Below, piece after piece: positions 44,124 to 63,435 of a stretch of 64,000 nt of DNA (position 1 is its first letter; each line of letters starts with the position of its first letter). The stretch comes from Chaenocephalus aceratus. Taxonomy: Eukaryota; Chordata; Actinopteri; Perciformes; Channichthyidae. The stretch covers positions 36,038,218 to 36,102,217 of the forward strand of contig CM043787.1 in assembly GCA_023974075.1 (NCBI GenBank), read 5' to 3'. The notes under the pieces are model-generated. The model was not told the origin of the DNA. It made no database searches and saw nothing but the letters and a program-made list of their open reading frames with translations. The translations under genes were made by a program, and so were the position numbers.

Positions 44124-45387
44124 CCATCATGGATTATGTACACAATGTTACTTGATGTTCCCCAAATAAGAATTCAAAAACAACATAAGGAACGTATTTA
44201 CCGTAAAGACATCGAAAACAATATATCTAAGTTTATTTATTCACACTTCTCATTTCAAGCAGGCTGATTCAATATCCCAAGAAAACGTTGTCATCCATCA
44301 GACAACTCTCACATCAACTTGTTTTAACTATTTCTCTTTTAGTGTCAATTCCTTAGTTACTCCACAAGATGGAGGTATTGGGTTAGAAATGAGAGGGGAA
44401 TGTTATGTAAAAATACTTATCTGATGTCAAACTTGAGGCTTAACAAAAGCGTTAGGCCTCCAACTCTTTTAAATCAGCACGTCTGTCACCAGAGATAATC
44501 AAAACAAATGATATGATTGTTTCTGCTTGTCTGGATGAATTTTACAGGATGAAAAAAAGCACTAGTTTTTTTGTTAAGCACAGGTTTTAATAATTAACAA
44601 GATACAAAGTAGCATTTAGAAAAACTGTTCAACTGTATTGTTGTCCAGCTAGGGGTTCTAGAAGGATGATACATTAAAATGCACATTTCCTTTCTTTGTC
44701 GGTCTCATGACGACACCTACTGGCCTCATCAACACATGCAAATATGATAATCACACCGATAATACATATCTGAGTTAATCATTTTTAATTACTGACCAAC
44801 AAAAGATCTCACATTTTCAGTGGAAGGAACACAGATTAAATGATAATAAAAAAAGCGTAAAACTGCCTTTGTTAACCCTTAATTAACACACTTTTCTTTG
44901 GTAAATAACCAGCTGAAGAATTTTTTTAAGGTAAGAATTAAGATACAATTAGACTGGCAACTATTGTTTTAAAAACGGTTACCGATGGAGTTAAACAAGT
45001 GACACTTTAATCATATGAATCTGACAACTCAATTACTTTCATGTAGAATCATGTAGTCAAAAGCAGTCCCACGCTTCATTTTGACTTGACAGGAGGCGTA
45101 AGTGTGGAGAGTTTAAGAGGGTTAAACTGTGAGCGCTGGACGTCCGACTCCCTCGGGTCATCAGGAGCTTACTATCCCCTCCAGGGTTTGTCCCCTTCAT
45201 TCTGATGGAAATGAGGCCTGGACAGGCAAGTCAAAGGGTCATTTCCTGATGAACTCTAAATACACTGGGTGGACATGAGCTTTGTGCTGCTGTTGTCAGG
45301 TTAGCTGGTGGTAGAAGCTTTATTGAGTCTAGCGAGTTAAGTGAAAAGGGATTATCTGTTAAAAATCTGCCGGGGTCAATTACCCAG
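44124..45387. other. No gene seen
   Basis: Apparently single-copy, AT-rich sequence without terminal repeats, long frames or consistent splice signals. Confidence 0.5.
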
Positions 45388-45560
45388 TCATGCAGCTAAG
45401 TACATTTACTCAAATTCTGTTTTTAAGTACATTTTACATTGAGTATTTCCTTGCTAGCTACGGCATACTTCTACTCCATTACACTTATTATACAACATTA
45501 GTTAGTTACTTTTGCAGGTTCACATTATGAAAACAAATATGCTTTGTTTTACTATAATGA
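45388..45560. mobile_element. Left end of an AAGTA-rich hAT-type element
   Basis: The stretch GCTAAGTACATTTACTCAAA, followed by TAAGTACATTTTACATTGAG and TACTTCTACTCCATTACAC, is the usual left half of a fish element with CAGTGGTGGAAAGTAAC-type ends. The outermost bases are degraded. Confidence 0.5.
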
Positions 45561-47499
45561 AAGGAGTTTTGTTGCATTATAAAGGTAATAATCCCCTTTC
45601 AGAAACCGTGAGCTGCATGTTTTTAATGACAGGGATCAAAAGGTAAAATACAGATCGACTGTAACGGGCGTGTTTCTCTTACATCACTGAGCGGCAGCCT
45701 TGCAGCGACCTGATGCGGGAGGAGAGGGGATTCAGCTCCCCTTGTGAATCATATGACCCTGGGGAGAGTGTTTGTGAAACCACTTGGTCTGCTATTGTCC
45801 TCCTGGGACTGGCCATCTTTGAAAGGCTGCAGAAAGCCTGTAATCAGATTAAAGGTTGCTGGGAAAGGGAGGAGGGAATTTTGAGGAATAGCGAAGAGAT
45901 CGTGGAAGTTCTCTAATCAGTACCTGCCATTGAAGTGCAGAAGAGGGGCTAAATAACGCAGCAGGAGGGGAGGCGGGAGCCAAACTGGAGGGACAAATTG
46001 GCCTGTTGTTGGAGGGGGATAATGGGACAATGAGGGAGGGGAGTATAATCAGTGAGTATTGAGTGGGAGAGAATAGGTGCAATGGGAAAAGGAGGAGACT
46101 GAAGAACTCCAAAGGCGGTGGCATTATCCATCCTGCCCTGGCAATTATATCACCGTTGTGAGCTGATTGGAGCAGGCTGCAGAGTCCATCTGGGCTTTTA
46201 GATGTACATAACAACCTACATTTTCTCACTGTCCTCGCCAAGCGGGTCTCACCAGGCCACTGAGCGAGGTATCAGGGGCTCTTGTGGTCTAAATAAAACT
46301 CATCAGCACACTCCTGAAAAGCTCCTGCTCTTCTTGAGGTCCACAATATCTAATTGCCACGTGACATTGACAATCATTAGTCACATCTCCATGCTTTCTC
46401 TCGGACTATTTCACTATGTTATATCCAGAACAAACACACAAGGCTAAAAAGGACATTGTTCTTGATGCAATGAGTTTTGTTGAAAGACAACACTTAAAAA
46501 ATATAAGCAACAGATTTAACCTGTTCACTGTCCACAGCTTTAATGCCGATGTCCCGTCATAAGACACCCCGCTGAAAGCTGAGCTCCACCAATCTCTCCG
46601 TAGGATCCTTTGGGTCATTGTGATCACTCATCAAACGTCCAGTGCCCTAACAACAGGCATCACTAAAGGCCAATCACTACTTTTTTATTCAGTTGACAAG
46701 AGTCCATTTATCGGGGTCAAAGGGGAAAGTCTCAGGGGGGAAGACCTCTCTGCCAGCACTGGTGAGGAGGACAACCAGAAAAATCACTATTCATAGCAGG
46801 GGGGTGCTTTGATTAGGCTCAAAGGCCACTAGTTCCCCGCCTAGACTGAAAGAAGTAGAAATCAGAGCTGCTTAAAACATGTGTGTGGAAGCAAAACTGA
46901 ATGGTTTAGCTAATTAGAAGCTCCACCTGCCCCTGAGCCCTCGTTAGTAAAGAAGAGCTAGTATTGGGTTATTATAAATCTCTAATTTTCCATGTTTTTA
47001 TTGATTACTGCCAATATTGCAGCCAATGGGTTTGTGGATTTGCAGAAATGTAAACATTGATACATTATGTTTTACTATCACGTCTTCTTGAAAGTGCATT
47101 TGAGTTCCAGCTTAAAAAATCTGAAACAGGTGCAAAGTTCGTAAATAAATGATTACCCTGTCCCATGAATTTTACTTTACAACTGCTGTAAACTTGAGAG
47201 TTTTAATACAGGCTAATGAGTAACACATTTCCCAAGAAAGGGACATTTTATACACTTCTGTGCCCTTTTGTTTTATTTATCGTGTAATGATTATTGAAAT
47301 GTGGGGGTAATAGTAATGGAATTTAAATACTGTAAATACAAAGACAGAAGAGAGAGAGATAAAAGACAAATATAAACTACGGCAAATTATCTTCTGTTTT
47401 TGGAACAACATGTTTATGTTATGCCAAGAAAGCTAAAACATTTATAGAACAAGTAAACATAATTCAGAAACGATTCACTCCTTTTTGGCAAAATTGGAG
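45561..47499. other. No gene seen; interior between two element ends
   Basis: No transposase or host exon is recognised. It lies between the apparent left and right ends of one element, so it may be an insertion or simply separate two fragments. Confidence 0.4.
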
Positions 47500-48022
47500 T
47501 TTGAGGGTCATAAGATCTTTTACTTAAGTACAATACTAAACTGTAGAAATACCCTGAACAAGCAAAAGTCCTTAATTCAAAGTCCTAATAAAGTACAATT
47601 ACAAATGTATTGGCATCGAAATGTACTTGTTATGTGTAACGGCATAACATTTCAGAATCATATAATAAGTCACGGTATTATAATTATTGATTCATTAATG
47701 TGTAAATCATGACTGGAGATTGGTGGAGCTTTTTTGAATGACTTACTACAACTATACCACTTCTGTATATCTTAACCTATAATATATTTCAATGCTTATT
47801 TAGTAAGTGATTTATATTTTGTATTACCTAACGATCCGATCTGTAATGTAACTAAAGCTGTCGTATAAAATGTAGTGGAGTAAAAAGTACAATATTTCCA
47901 AAATGTAGTGGAGTAGAAGTCTGAAGTAACATACAATTAAAAAACTCAAGCAAAGTACAAGTACCTCCAATGTATTACTGTAAGTACATCTCTTATGTAG
48001 TGGTAGCTACATTCCACCACTG
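47500..48022. mobile_element. Right end of an AAGTA-rich hAT-type element
   Basis: It contains ACTTAAGTACAATACTAAAC, GGAGTAAAAAGTACAATATT and ends near CATTCCACCACTGG, matching the usual right half of the family whose left half is at 45388. Confidence 0.5.
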
Positions 48023-48193
48023 GTGTAGGGTTTAAATAGACCAGAGACAGACAATTGAGGATTATATTTTATAAATATTAAATGTATTTGCCACACAGGT
48101 GTATCATCATCCGGACACAAAGGTTTTCCTCGTGCTGCGGGGCTGCTTTAACAACGTTTAGGACATTCTGTTTACTCTGCTGGGAGTCTCACT

Positions 48194-48196
<3 letters not shown>

Positions 48197-48226
<30 letters not shown>

Positions 48227-48313
48227 GCAGCAGCAGCAGCAGCACATGCAGCAGCAGCACATGCAGCAGCAGCACATGCAGCAGCAGCACATGCAGCAGC
48301 ACATGCAGTACAT
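48197..48313 (+). repeat. (CAG)n followed by 15-bp CAGCAGCAGCACATG repeats
   Basis: About 15 CAG units (one CCG) run into four or five copies of CAGCAGCAGCACATG. One frame would encode poly-Gln and QQQHM repeats and opens upstream to an acceptor-like GTTTAG at 48160, but no further exon supports a gene. Confidence 0.9.
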
Positions 48314-48356
48314 GCAGGAGATGCATTGGAAGAAACATGAATATACAAATAAACGA

Positions 48357-49143
48357 CCCAGTCTCACGGCATTTCGTGTTATCGTCACGACATTTATCTA
48401 TTGATTCGTGTCACCAACACGATTTTCTCCTTTTATTCGTGTCACACAGAACGATTTTAAAAGCAATGTATTTCTATTGGTAGTATGTTTCATGCCTGCA
48501 ACACGTCTTTTTGTCCGTCGGGTCTTGGAAGACCGGAAGCTGTGGGCTTCATAAAAACATGTTTTTACTCAATATCAAGCCACGATTATTGTTTTTATTT
48601 TAAATCGTATAAGGTCGGACTTTTTTTGTGGTCTGTGAGGAAAGAAATTTCTATTATTTTTATTTTGAAATTCAGTTTCTGACGGACGCCAAAAAAGCCC
48701 GAGAATATGGAATTAACAAATAATAAAAACAAGGATAATTGTGTGTTATTGGTGAGTAAATAACAGTGTGTTATTTAGAAAAGAATAACAAATTAGAAGG
48801 AAAAAATATTTAAAAAAATACAGATTTCAGTATCCTGAGGCTCTGAGCCCCATTTCTTTTCCTCACAGACCACAAAAAAAGTCCGACATTATACGATTTA
48901 AAATAAAAAACAATAATCGTGGCTTGATATGAGTAAGAACATGTTTTTATGAACCACACAGCTTCCGGTCTTCCAAGACCCGAACGGACAGTGCTGCAGG
49001 CACGAAACATACTACCAATAGAAATACATTGCTTTTAAAATCAGTCTGTGTGACACAAAAAAAAAGGGGGAAATCGTGTTGGTGAACACGAATCAATAGA
49101 TTAAATGTTGTGGACTATAACACGAAATGCCGTGAGACTGGGG
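48357..49143. mobile_element. Foldback MITE with ~300-bp inverted arms
   Basis: The ends CCCAGTCTCACGGCATTTCG are inverted. The arms 48357 to ~48655 and ~48845-49143 match over nearly their whole length with small indels, around a ~190-base unrelated centre. An aaataaacg sequence near both sides may be the duplicated target, offset by a few bases on the right. Confidence 0.88.
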
Positions 49144-55479
<6,336 letters not shown>

Positions 55480-55585
55480 GGTTTTTCCATGTGCACTGTG
55501 AGGGTCTCAGATAGGGTGTGGTATGCAGTAAAGACAAATGTGTGATATGATATTGGGCTATATGCATCAAATGTGATTGATTGAT
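55480..55585 (+). repeat. Diverged L2 3' end
   Basis: It matches the end of the L2 copies at 4560-4690 and 8585-8720 in outline: GTGAGGGTCTCAGATAGGG, TGATATTGGGCTATAT and ATGTGATTGATTGATAA. Many differences show it is old. Confidence 0.75.
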
Positions 55586-56440
55586 AAAACTATCTGTTAA
55601 ACCAAGTAATGTTTCTCCCTCAGTATTAAATACATGCATATCACCACTTGTGATTTTAAAATAGGAGAAAAATTAGCATGACCTTTGACTCCTCTGAGAG
55701 GCCAAGGACACACTTATACATAATTTTTCACAAAACGATATATCATTTTTTTTATATGAGATACTGAAGTACGATATTCTGCTGTTAGAGAGTGTAATAT
55801 ATGGCAACATGATTGTGTGACTTTATTTAAATACGCTGGGTAGAGTAACTGACGCATCAGAGGAACTGGAACACACACGTGTCTGTCGGCTTGTCCCGGG
55901 TCAAGTTGTGTCTCAGGAGAGTGAGAGGTCGTGCTCCCTGTGTCCGGCAGCACACTGCAGCCTGTGGACACCAGGTCGTCACCATGTGGGAGCCAGTTTA
56001 CTAATCTGAGGTTCAACCCAACAGACGTGAAGTACTACACAAAAGCCGGTCAATAATGCCATCATGTGCGATTACATCATCTCATTATTGAATGACATTA
56101 GAGGAAGATGAAAAAGTGACTTGATTTGTGGTACAGATGAGAGGTGAGGTCTTACGTTAGGCTTGTATTATTTATAGAATTTCTATGAATTCATATGTTT
56201 CGTTACATATGTTATTTTAATAAAATTTTTAGAGGATTTATCAGATGGCTAAATCTGAGCAAGTTAGTGCGACACTTAGCAGAGGCCTACGATTAAGCTT
56301 AAAAATTCATTTTTAATAACATTGTATTGAAAGTTTCAGACAACATATACATTTAGTTTACATTTATTCATCACTTATCGTGTGCAATTTTTCATTCATG
56401 GACTCAGAGGTCCTTTTCTACCAACAGTATTTACCTATTC

Positions 56441-56760
56441 CCTGGTTTCAGAATCAGAATGCCTTTATTTGTCCCACAGAGGGGACATTTACATTTGTTC
56501 CCACGTTAGTAGAACCAAAGATAGCTTATCATAACTTAAGAAGCATGCATAAAATATGAAAATATAAAACTAGAAATAACACAATTTACAAAATAAACAT
56601 CCAGTACCAGAAACAGTGAAGAAATATAGCGGCCAGGTGAAAGTATTAAAGGTGGTAGTATACGGTAAACATATTGCACATTGTATCGTCTATTTTTATA
56701 TTGTATTGAGAGGTGAATGTAAAAAAATATGATTTCCTTCCTTGTACCACCCTGCAGTGT
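56441..56760 (-). repeat. LINE-type 3' tail, minus strand
   Basis: On the minus strand it ends CTGTGGGACAAATAAAGGC followed by ATTCTGATTCTG, a common teleost non-LTR terminus. Upstream it has an ATTGCACATTGT-like and TACAATATAAA-rich body. No coding was found. Confidence 0.6.
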
Positions 56761-57840
56761 CAAGAGTCATTTTTATACAAATGTAACATGCAGACTAAAA
56801 CGTCTCTGTCCAAAAACACTGTAAATAATAACACAGTAATCATATTTCTCAAACATGAATTTTATTAAGGGAAGAGCAAAACATGTAATTCAGATCACTT
56901 GATAATCTCAAATGCTATAATGCCATTTTAATAAATTAACTTACACAAATTGTAAATGAACAGAAACAGCAGTGTTTTAAGGGACATGTATTCATCCCAA
57001 TGCGGATGACATCACACTATTCAACTCCAAAAAACAAAGTCCATATTACTTTAATTAGAGGAAGCTGTGTCATCAATCAAAGCTCACATTTCAATCAAAG
57101 ACATTTGCATTTGTACACATTTTTCAAAAGTAATTTTCAAAAAGCAAAGAAATAACACTTGAATATAATTATATCTAGAATATGTTCTTTTTCAGAATCG
57201 AAACTCATTTATGCAAAGGTTTAATGGCAGACAGTGTATGAACTGTGGCTTGAGCTATATTTGCAGCGGAGTCGCACAGAGACAAAGCCCCATGTGTTGT
57301 CCGGTGAGTCCGTGTGATTAACACGCTGATGAGCCTCCGCTGCACAGCTGCATCATTATGGTCCTTTCCTAAAAGATAAAAACAGACATAAACATAATAA
57401 ATCTGAATAAGCTCAGCAATTCAACATTGACATGTATAGAGTCAGATAAAGTGATGTCCACTCTTAGCATTTACACGTTTCTCCAACTGGTTGCATCATC
57501 CCAGCACATTTCAGCTCGATGTGAGATCAGCCCGCAGCCATGCCGCTGCCAGACTCACCAAATTATATATAAAGAGGTTCCCGGACAATTTAATCCACTG
57601 GGAGACATGGTAAGACCCTTTCTTTGCCAATTTTCACCCTCTCTCTTATTCAAGCCTCCTCTTTCTTCCTGCAGCTTCACAAAGCAGGATCGTGCTTTCT
57701 TTTTTTTCATGTTCCCTCATATCTTTTCTCAGTATGGCTGCCACCCCCGAGCACCTCAGACAGCATGCAGTTTATGCAAATCATCAGCCTTTCAAGCTCA
57801 AAGTTGAATGAGACCTCAACTAAATCTATCTCCCTCTTTT
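56761..57840. other. No gene seen
   Basis: AT-rich sequence leading into the long CA repeat. No recognisable element or exon was found. Confidence 0.5.
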
Positions 57841-57847
57841 TCGCACG

Positions 57848-58034
<187 letters not shown>

Positions 58035-58127
58035 CTTAGTTTCCCAGGCTCTTTTATTTCAGTTTTTAATTTGAAATCCTATACTTCATTACAGGTATCC
58101 ATAGTAAAGTGAGGTGTAGCAAGACGA

Positions 58128-58129
<2 letters not shown>

Positions 58130-58212
<83 letters not shown>
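58130..58212 (+). repeat. (GT)~41 microsatellite
   Basis: Pure GT run starting about 97 bases after the end of the CA run; it is its sequence complement. Confidence 0.97.
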
Positions 58213-58213
<1 letters not shown>

Positions 58214-58306
58214 CAGGGTGGTGGCTGGAAGTGTATGTGAAGAGTGATGTTAAGTGGTGGATGGATTGACACTAGAGTTAGTTCGGGAGGTAGAGAGAGG
58301 CGTGTC

Positions 58307-58309
<3 letters not shown>

Positions 58310-58358
<49 letters not shown>
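58310..58358 (+). repeat. (GT)~24 microsatellite
   Basis: Third dinucleotide run of the cluster, about 97 bases after the second. Confidence 0.96.
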
Positions 58359-58359
<1 letters not shown>

Positions 58360-59186
58360 CATGATGAATGTGAAATTCTTGGTGTTCCCAGGGTCTGGGT
58401 GATGTTTGAAAGGCCTGAGGGGGGCTGGCTATGGCGGGGGGGGTTCCTGTGCCCAGCTGTTGGGGGGGGACCCGAGTCTCTCTCTGACAGGCTGTCCTTT
58501 TCACCAGCACATAGCCAGGCCAAGCAGACCGCTACCATAACAACGCCACAGGCCCTCTGTCATAGTAACGCCATGCAGTCACTGCAGAGAGGCAGGGTTT
58601 TGGGGGGGGGGCAGAAGTGAATGAGGAGTCGAGACGTTTCCACCCCTGTGAACTTGAACTTGACTGACAGTCTGAACGACTGGCTGGGCAGAATGGAAAT
58701 CCATTCCTAGAGATATTTTCAGTGATTCAGTTCCCACAATCATTTTTGATTCTGTGAACAAATGTTTTCTCTTAATCCTGTCTGGGGGATTGTGAGGTAT
58801 CAATACAATTAAGATAAAGTAATACAAATGTGACACGAAATGTATATAATAGACTGTTGCCATGAGATAAATGGTTTGGTCATATTTATGAACATAAAGT
58901 GTTTCATTGCAATTGCATTTCTGTTTGAATTGTCCTGTAATTAAACAAGGAAACAGATTGTTATAATATCATAAAGTAAATTAACAAATACAACCACTAC
59001 ACAAACTAAAAACAGTGTAATAATAATAATAATATTAACATGAACAATTGTAATAACTTACTTTAAAAAAAACATGTTTTCTACTTTTTTTTTAAATGTG
59101 TGTACTATAATGTCTTTTAACAGTTGACATGAGTACAAGCTGCAGCTCAATTATAATATGTCTAATATGTTATCTCCCTCTCTCAG
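58359..59186. other. No gene seen
   Basis: G-rich start (several G7-G9 runs near 58435-58475 and 58600) and AT-rich remainder. No exon evidence. Confidence 0.5.
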
Positions 59187-59354
59187 GGTCGCTGTAACCT
59201 GCAGCATGTTTGCTCCAACCTAAAGCCTATGAATGGTGACTGGTCCACATCGGGGGTCTTAGCTGCCCAGACCCACTCGACCATGGGAAAAGAGGGAGCT
59301 GTGAAAGGTCCCCTGTCGCCGTTACAAAGCCAAGAACAAGCCATAGCAGGATAA
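59187..59354 (+). other. Possible exon, unrecognised
   Basis: A good acceptor-like CCCTCTCTCAG ends at 59186. It is followed by 55 open codons (GRCNLQHVCSNLKPMNGDWS, then STMGKEGAVKGPLSPLQSQE) to TAA at 59354. No partner exon was found and no family is recognised. A non-coding transcript or chance is as likely. Confidence 0.15.
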
Positions 59355-61559
59355 TCACGTTTATCCCCAGATTAAGACAGGATTGCAGCTGTGGTGTCCT
59401 TTTGGGGGGAGAGGGGGCTGCAGGGACGTAAAACATACAACGTCCTTCAGCCCTGAGTCCTTCAGGTTCTGGTGCTGAGGTACGAGGCTGTTTGTCCTGT
59501 TTGGATCAGGATGCGCAGGTTATACTGTGAAACCTGGGCTTTGTGAGAGTGAGGTCTCACAACAGAAAACAAAACACCCAATGCAGCATACTTCAACAAA
59601 GTGTGCATTCAGTGTAATTTACCCCAGTAACACATTTTAGAGTCCATTTGAATTTTAAAGATTTTATGCTGTTTTTTTGTTATTTATTCATATTTTATAT
59701 ATTTTTTTACGTTTGGTTTTATTTTATCATATTGTCTTCTTATGTCCAGTTCCAAAGTTGGATGTAATTACTTTTGGCTTTCAATTTATTTGATTCTGTG
59801 AATAATAAGTTGTGTGTTATTTGTGTGTTGTTTATGAATTGTTGTTTTGAGAATAGTTACAATTCATCAGTCTGAGTCTAGTAACATGAATCAAGGATGA
59901 TCATGTGACACAATGGCCTCTTTCTTTTTCATTAACATTAGTTCTGGAGTGAGACCACACAGCCATACACTGACTGTGAGAGAGTCAGCACAGACATAAA
60001 GGGCAGCAAGACAAAGGGGCAACTTTTCCAGGAGACACTCTCATGGCTGCGGTGCTAATGCAGGCATCTGCCACTGTCTGGCCTGACGTTCCCACCTCAC
60101 TTCCCACGTGGGCTTCACTGCAGCGCCCTCTCACATATAACAACGTCGGGGAAAAGAAGTGGCAGACCTTTGTCAAGTGCTCCTTTCACAAAGCAGCCAT
60201 TGTGGAGCAAAGCCAGGATCAGAATGATAATGTGGACGCAGACTACTGTTTACCAACAAGTCTCCTGCAGCTGCATCCTCTCAGACGCTGCACTGTGTTT
60301 GTTCATCAGGAGACAAAACAACAACACTTGTTTTTTTAAGTACAGGTGCAAATGTGTTGTATAGGTCAGTTAATTGACTTGGAAATCTGACTACGGTCTG
60401 TTTTTTCCTAAAAATGCCTTATTGGGAATTGTATCAATTATTGTTTTTACATAATTAACAGGCTCATTACAGACACGAGGGATTGTGCACTGAGTGGTGA
60501 AAGGAATAAAGAAGAAGTGAGACGTTTCCAAATCCCATTAGCTCCAACCTAATTCCAGATATTTCATGATGTTTTTGACAATAAAACACACACATTACAT
60601 ACTAGGCTGATATTAAAGTCAAACTGAGTAATCTACATACAGAAATGTTTAAAACTCTGATTAAAACTCATTTTTAATCAAGCTCTTTGGTAGTCACAGT
60701 GTTTTATTGTATGAGCTCATATATTATCACCAGGCTTCACACCTGCCCCTCCCCCAGCATCTTGTCTAATTACAGCCTGGTGTCTAATAAAGGAACAGTA
60801 CCCCTTTTTATTTTTCAAGCAATGGTGCAGACTATTAAAACAAATCCATGCCTTTGTCAACTAAACTGCAACGTTTCAACACAGATATTTAGTCTGAAAG
60901 TAGGTGGTGTGTTGAATATGACAGGTCAACAGCATTACAATTTAAAATATGAAAAGTAAGAGTTTGTTCCAATATGGAGTACATGCTTTTACTGTTTCAG
61001 GAAGGTGTACTTTCTAAAATGTAACCTGTACACATAGTGGGAGTCTGTTGGCTTTTTTCAGTATCTTTAAACTATCATTTAATTATTGTCCATGTATGAC
61101 CTAACAATAAATAATTACATATTAAATGATTCAGTATTATCCCCACAGGAGTTTAAATCCTGGCAATTTGGAGACAGATTTTGAAACTATTTCCCTTTTT
61201 CATGTTTCAGAAAATGAATATTTGACAAATTCTTATACAACTTTTGGTGCCAGGTTGATTTTTTTTTAGGGCAGGTTGGATGGTGGCAGGGGGAGTAGGA
61301 CTAACGATTTTAAGATTTGTTATTTTACAAACCAGTTTGTAGGCTGCATTTAAAAAAAAATTGATTTTAGTGAAGGCCTCAGGCAAAGCATAGAACGTTC
61401 AGGCTTTAGGGCGAATCATAGAACATCTACGTAGCCTACTGCACCTGTATTAAAAACGCCATTATAATTGACTGTTCATTTTCTCTGTCTATAATTTAAA
61501 TATTCATTTTGTTCTCCAGACAGGCAGATAACAGCGGATGAAGGGGCGCTGTGTGCTGC
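59355..61559. other. No gene seen
   Basis: AT-rich with no recognised repeat or exon. Confidence 0.5.
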
Positions 61560-61865
61560 TGCGCCTTTAAATACTCTCCCCTCGTTTCTATGCAATTATG
61601 TTAATATGCAGAGCTTGTCTGGCTCCTATTCATTATCGGCTGGATTTGCGTGATTATTTCCTTTATTTTCCATCTTGGTGAGGCCACTTTTGGGTTTTTT
61701 GTCAAGCCTGCTTTATCCCAGCACAGCGAAGGTTTGTCGGAGGGACCAACAGAGAGCGCTCAGAGAGACTTTCTGCAGAAGCGTTCATGTCGCCGCAGAT
61801 TGTGAGAGCTAGATTCCCTCTGTTTCAACACTGAGGATAAAACACACCACTCAGTCAGTAAGTAG
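61560..61865 (+). promoter_or_regulatory. Promoter-like patch with possible non-coding first exon
   Basis: A GC-richer island in AT-rich surroundings. CCTTTAAATACTCTCCCC resembles a TATA region at about 61565-61580. Octamer-like ATGCAATTATGTTAATATGC and CCTATTCATTATC follow. A CA|GTAAGTA donor-like site lies at 61857-61865 after a purine-rich leader. No ATG-initiated protein follows nearby. The assignment is inference from composition. Confidence 0.3.
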
Positions 61866-63327
61866 CTTATTGTCTCTGGGCTGTATTTGTAAAATAACCC
61901 GGGTAAATTAGCCCGGATTTTTAATGACAAATATGTAATTGCATCGAACTGTAAATACACAATTAAACCCGCAGATTAGGCCTTGTGTTTGTAAAGGTGA
62001 AACTAATGGACATGTTTAAAATGGCGGTAAAAGAAGAGACATTTTCTTTATCATAAATCTTCATTAATCAGCATCTGAGCTGTGGTCTGTTTGGAAAAGT
62101 GTACAAAATGTAAATGTGAAATAAAGGCCTCCTGCTCCAGTCGGACTTCTTTATAATTTGTTTATTGCTTATTAACGAAAACTCATATCACTTTATTCTG
62201 CACTGTAACACCGCTTTAATGAGGAATCTTGTTGAAAAATATATGTTCATGTTGATGAGACAAATGGTTAGTGATCTCGACACCTTAAACCTAAAATGAT
62301 AAACAATAATTATTACGTTTCTTCACTGGTTGGCTCTGTAGAATATTAACAAAAGGAGACTGTAATGAAGGCCTTCAATTATCTGCTAAAAAAGGAGCAG
62401 TTCTCACAAATAAGTTTCATATAAGGGCCCTAACAGGGCCTAACAGGGCTTATTATCTACAATATTTTTAAAATAATAATAATTCAAATAATTACAGTAA
62501 ATGCAAGCTAACAATATTTTGAGCTATTTATTTTAAAGGTGATGCTGTTTCTCTTTTTTTAAAGGAACAGGTAAATACAGGCAACATACAAAAGCATCTA
62601 AAGGCATACTGTGCTTTCTGTTTTCAGTGTTAATTACTTCATTTTTACCTGCCAACCTTTTCAATAAAATCATTAATTTAGATATTTTATTTATCCATTT
62701 ATTTTTGCCATTTTAATATGAGTGTAATCTGACATAATGAAGATGTGGTCACATTAAATCTGACAGGTGATTGCAGGAATTTCTTAAACTGCTTTATGAC
62801 CTTAAAATGTACAGAGTTTAGAATACCACATGCGGATAAACAGATGTCTGAATATATTGAATGTACTTTTTTAAGGATCTGTTTTGCTTAAAAAAAAAAA
62901 AAACACAATTTGAACTTGTAGTATCTGAATCATGGTTTTATAACTGTAAATGACTTGTCTGATACCTAAAGGTTACATCTGCAACACTGTTTTGTTTCTC
63001 TAAACTAATAAGACTCATTACTATTTCCACATGCACTTGTGACCTTAGGGAGAAGTCAGGTATCCAGGAACATCAGCTTTAATTAAATCAAATGTCATAA
63101 GATTGTTTACCAGTCGAATCACTGATTCATTCATTTACGGTTCAATCACAGAATCGGTTTATCTACACCGACTCATTGAGTGACCTTTTACAGGGCTCAG
63201 TAATGTGACCTCACTAATTACATGTGGCTACATCTCTTAGTTAGTGAGATGACACCACAGAGGAGACGTGTTGTAAGACAGGAAGCCTTAAAGACAGCGC
63301 TGATTAAAGTCTGACCCACAGCTAACG
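61866..63327. other. No gene seen
   Basis: AT-rich sequence; possibly the intron of a gene starting in the patch at 61.6-61.9 kb, but nothing proves it. Confidence 0.4.
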
Positions 63328-63435
63328 ATGGAGCATTTAGAGCGGCTGCTGTGTGCCAACACAACCATTTTAGAGGCAGCAGAGAGACTCCGTCAAGATG
63401 GCTTCCATAAAGACAACATGATGTTCTGGCAGTGA
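63328..63435 (+). other. Small ORF, 35 codons, unrecognised
   Basis: ATG at 63328 reads MEHLERLLCANTTILEAAER then LRQDGFHKDNMMFWQ and TGA. The composition is protein-like (amphipathic helix LERLLCANTTILEAAERL). The context CTAACGATGG is an acceptable start. No donor precedes the stop. It could be the start of an annotated exon with alternative splicing, or chance. Confidence 0.2.

Noticed and set aside
48082..48388. Poly-Ser/poly-Cys frames and a possible poly-Gln exon
   Set aside because: They derive from the CAG and 15-bp repeats; the poly-Gln frame has no recognisable flanking exon.
48485..49010. Pair of similar proteins facing each other
   Set aside because: Same cause: arms of the foldback MITE at 48357-49143.
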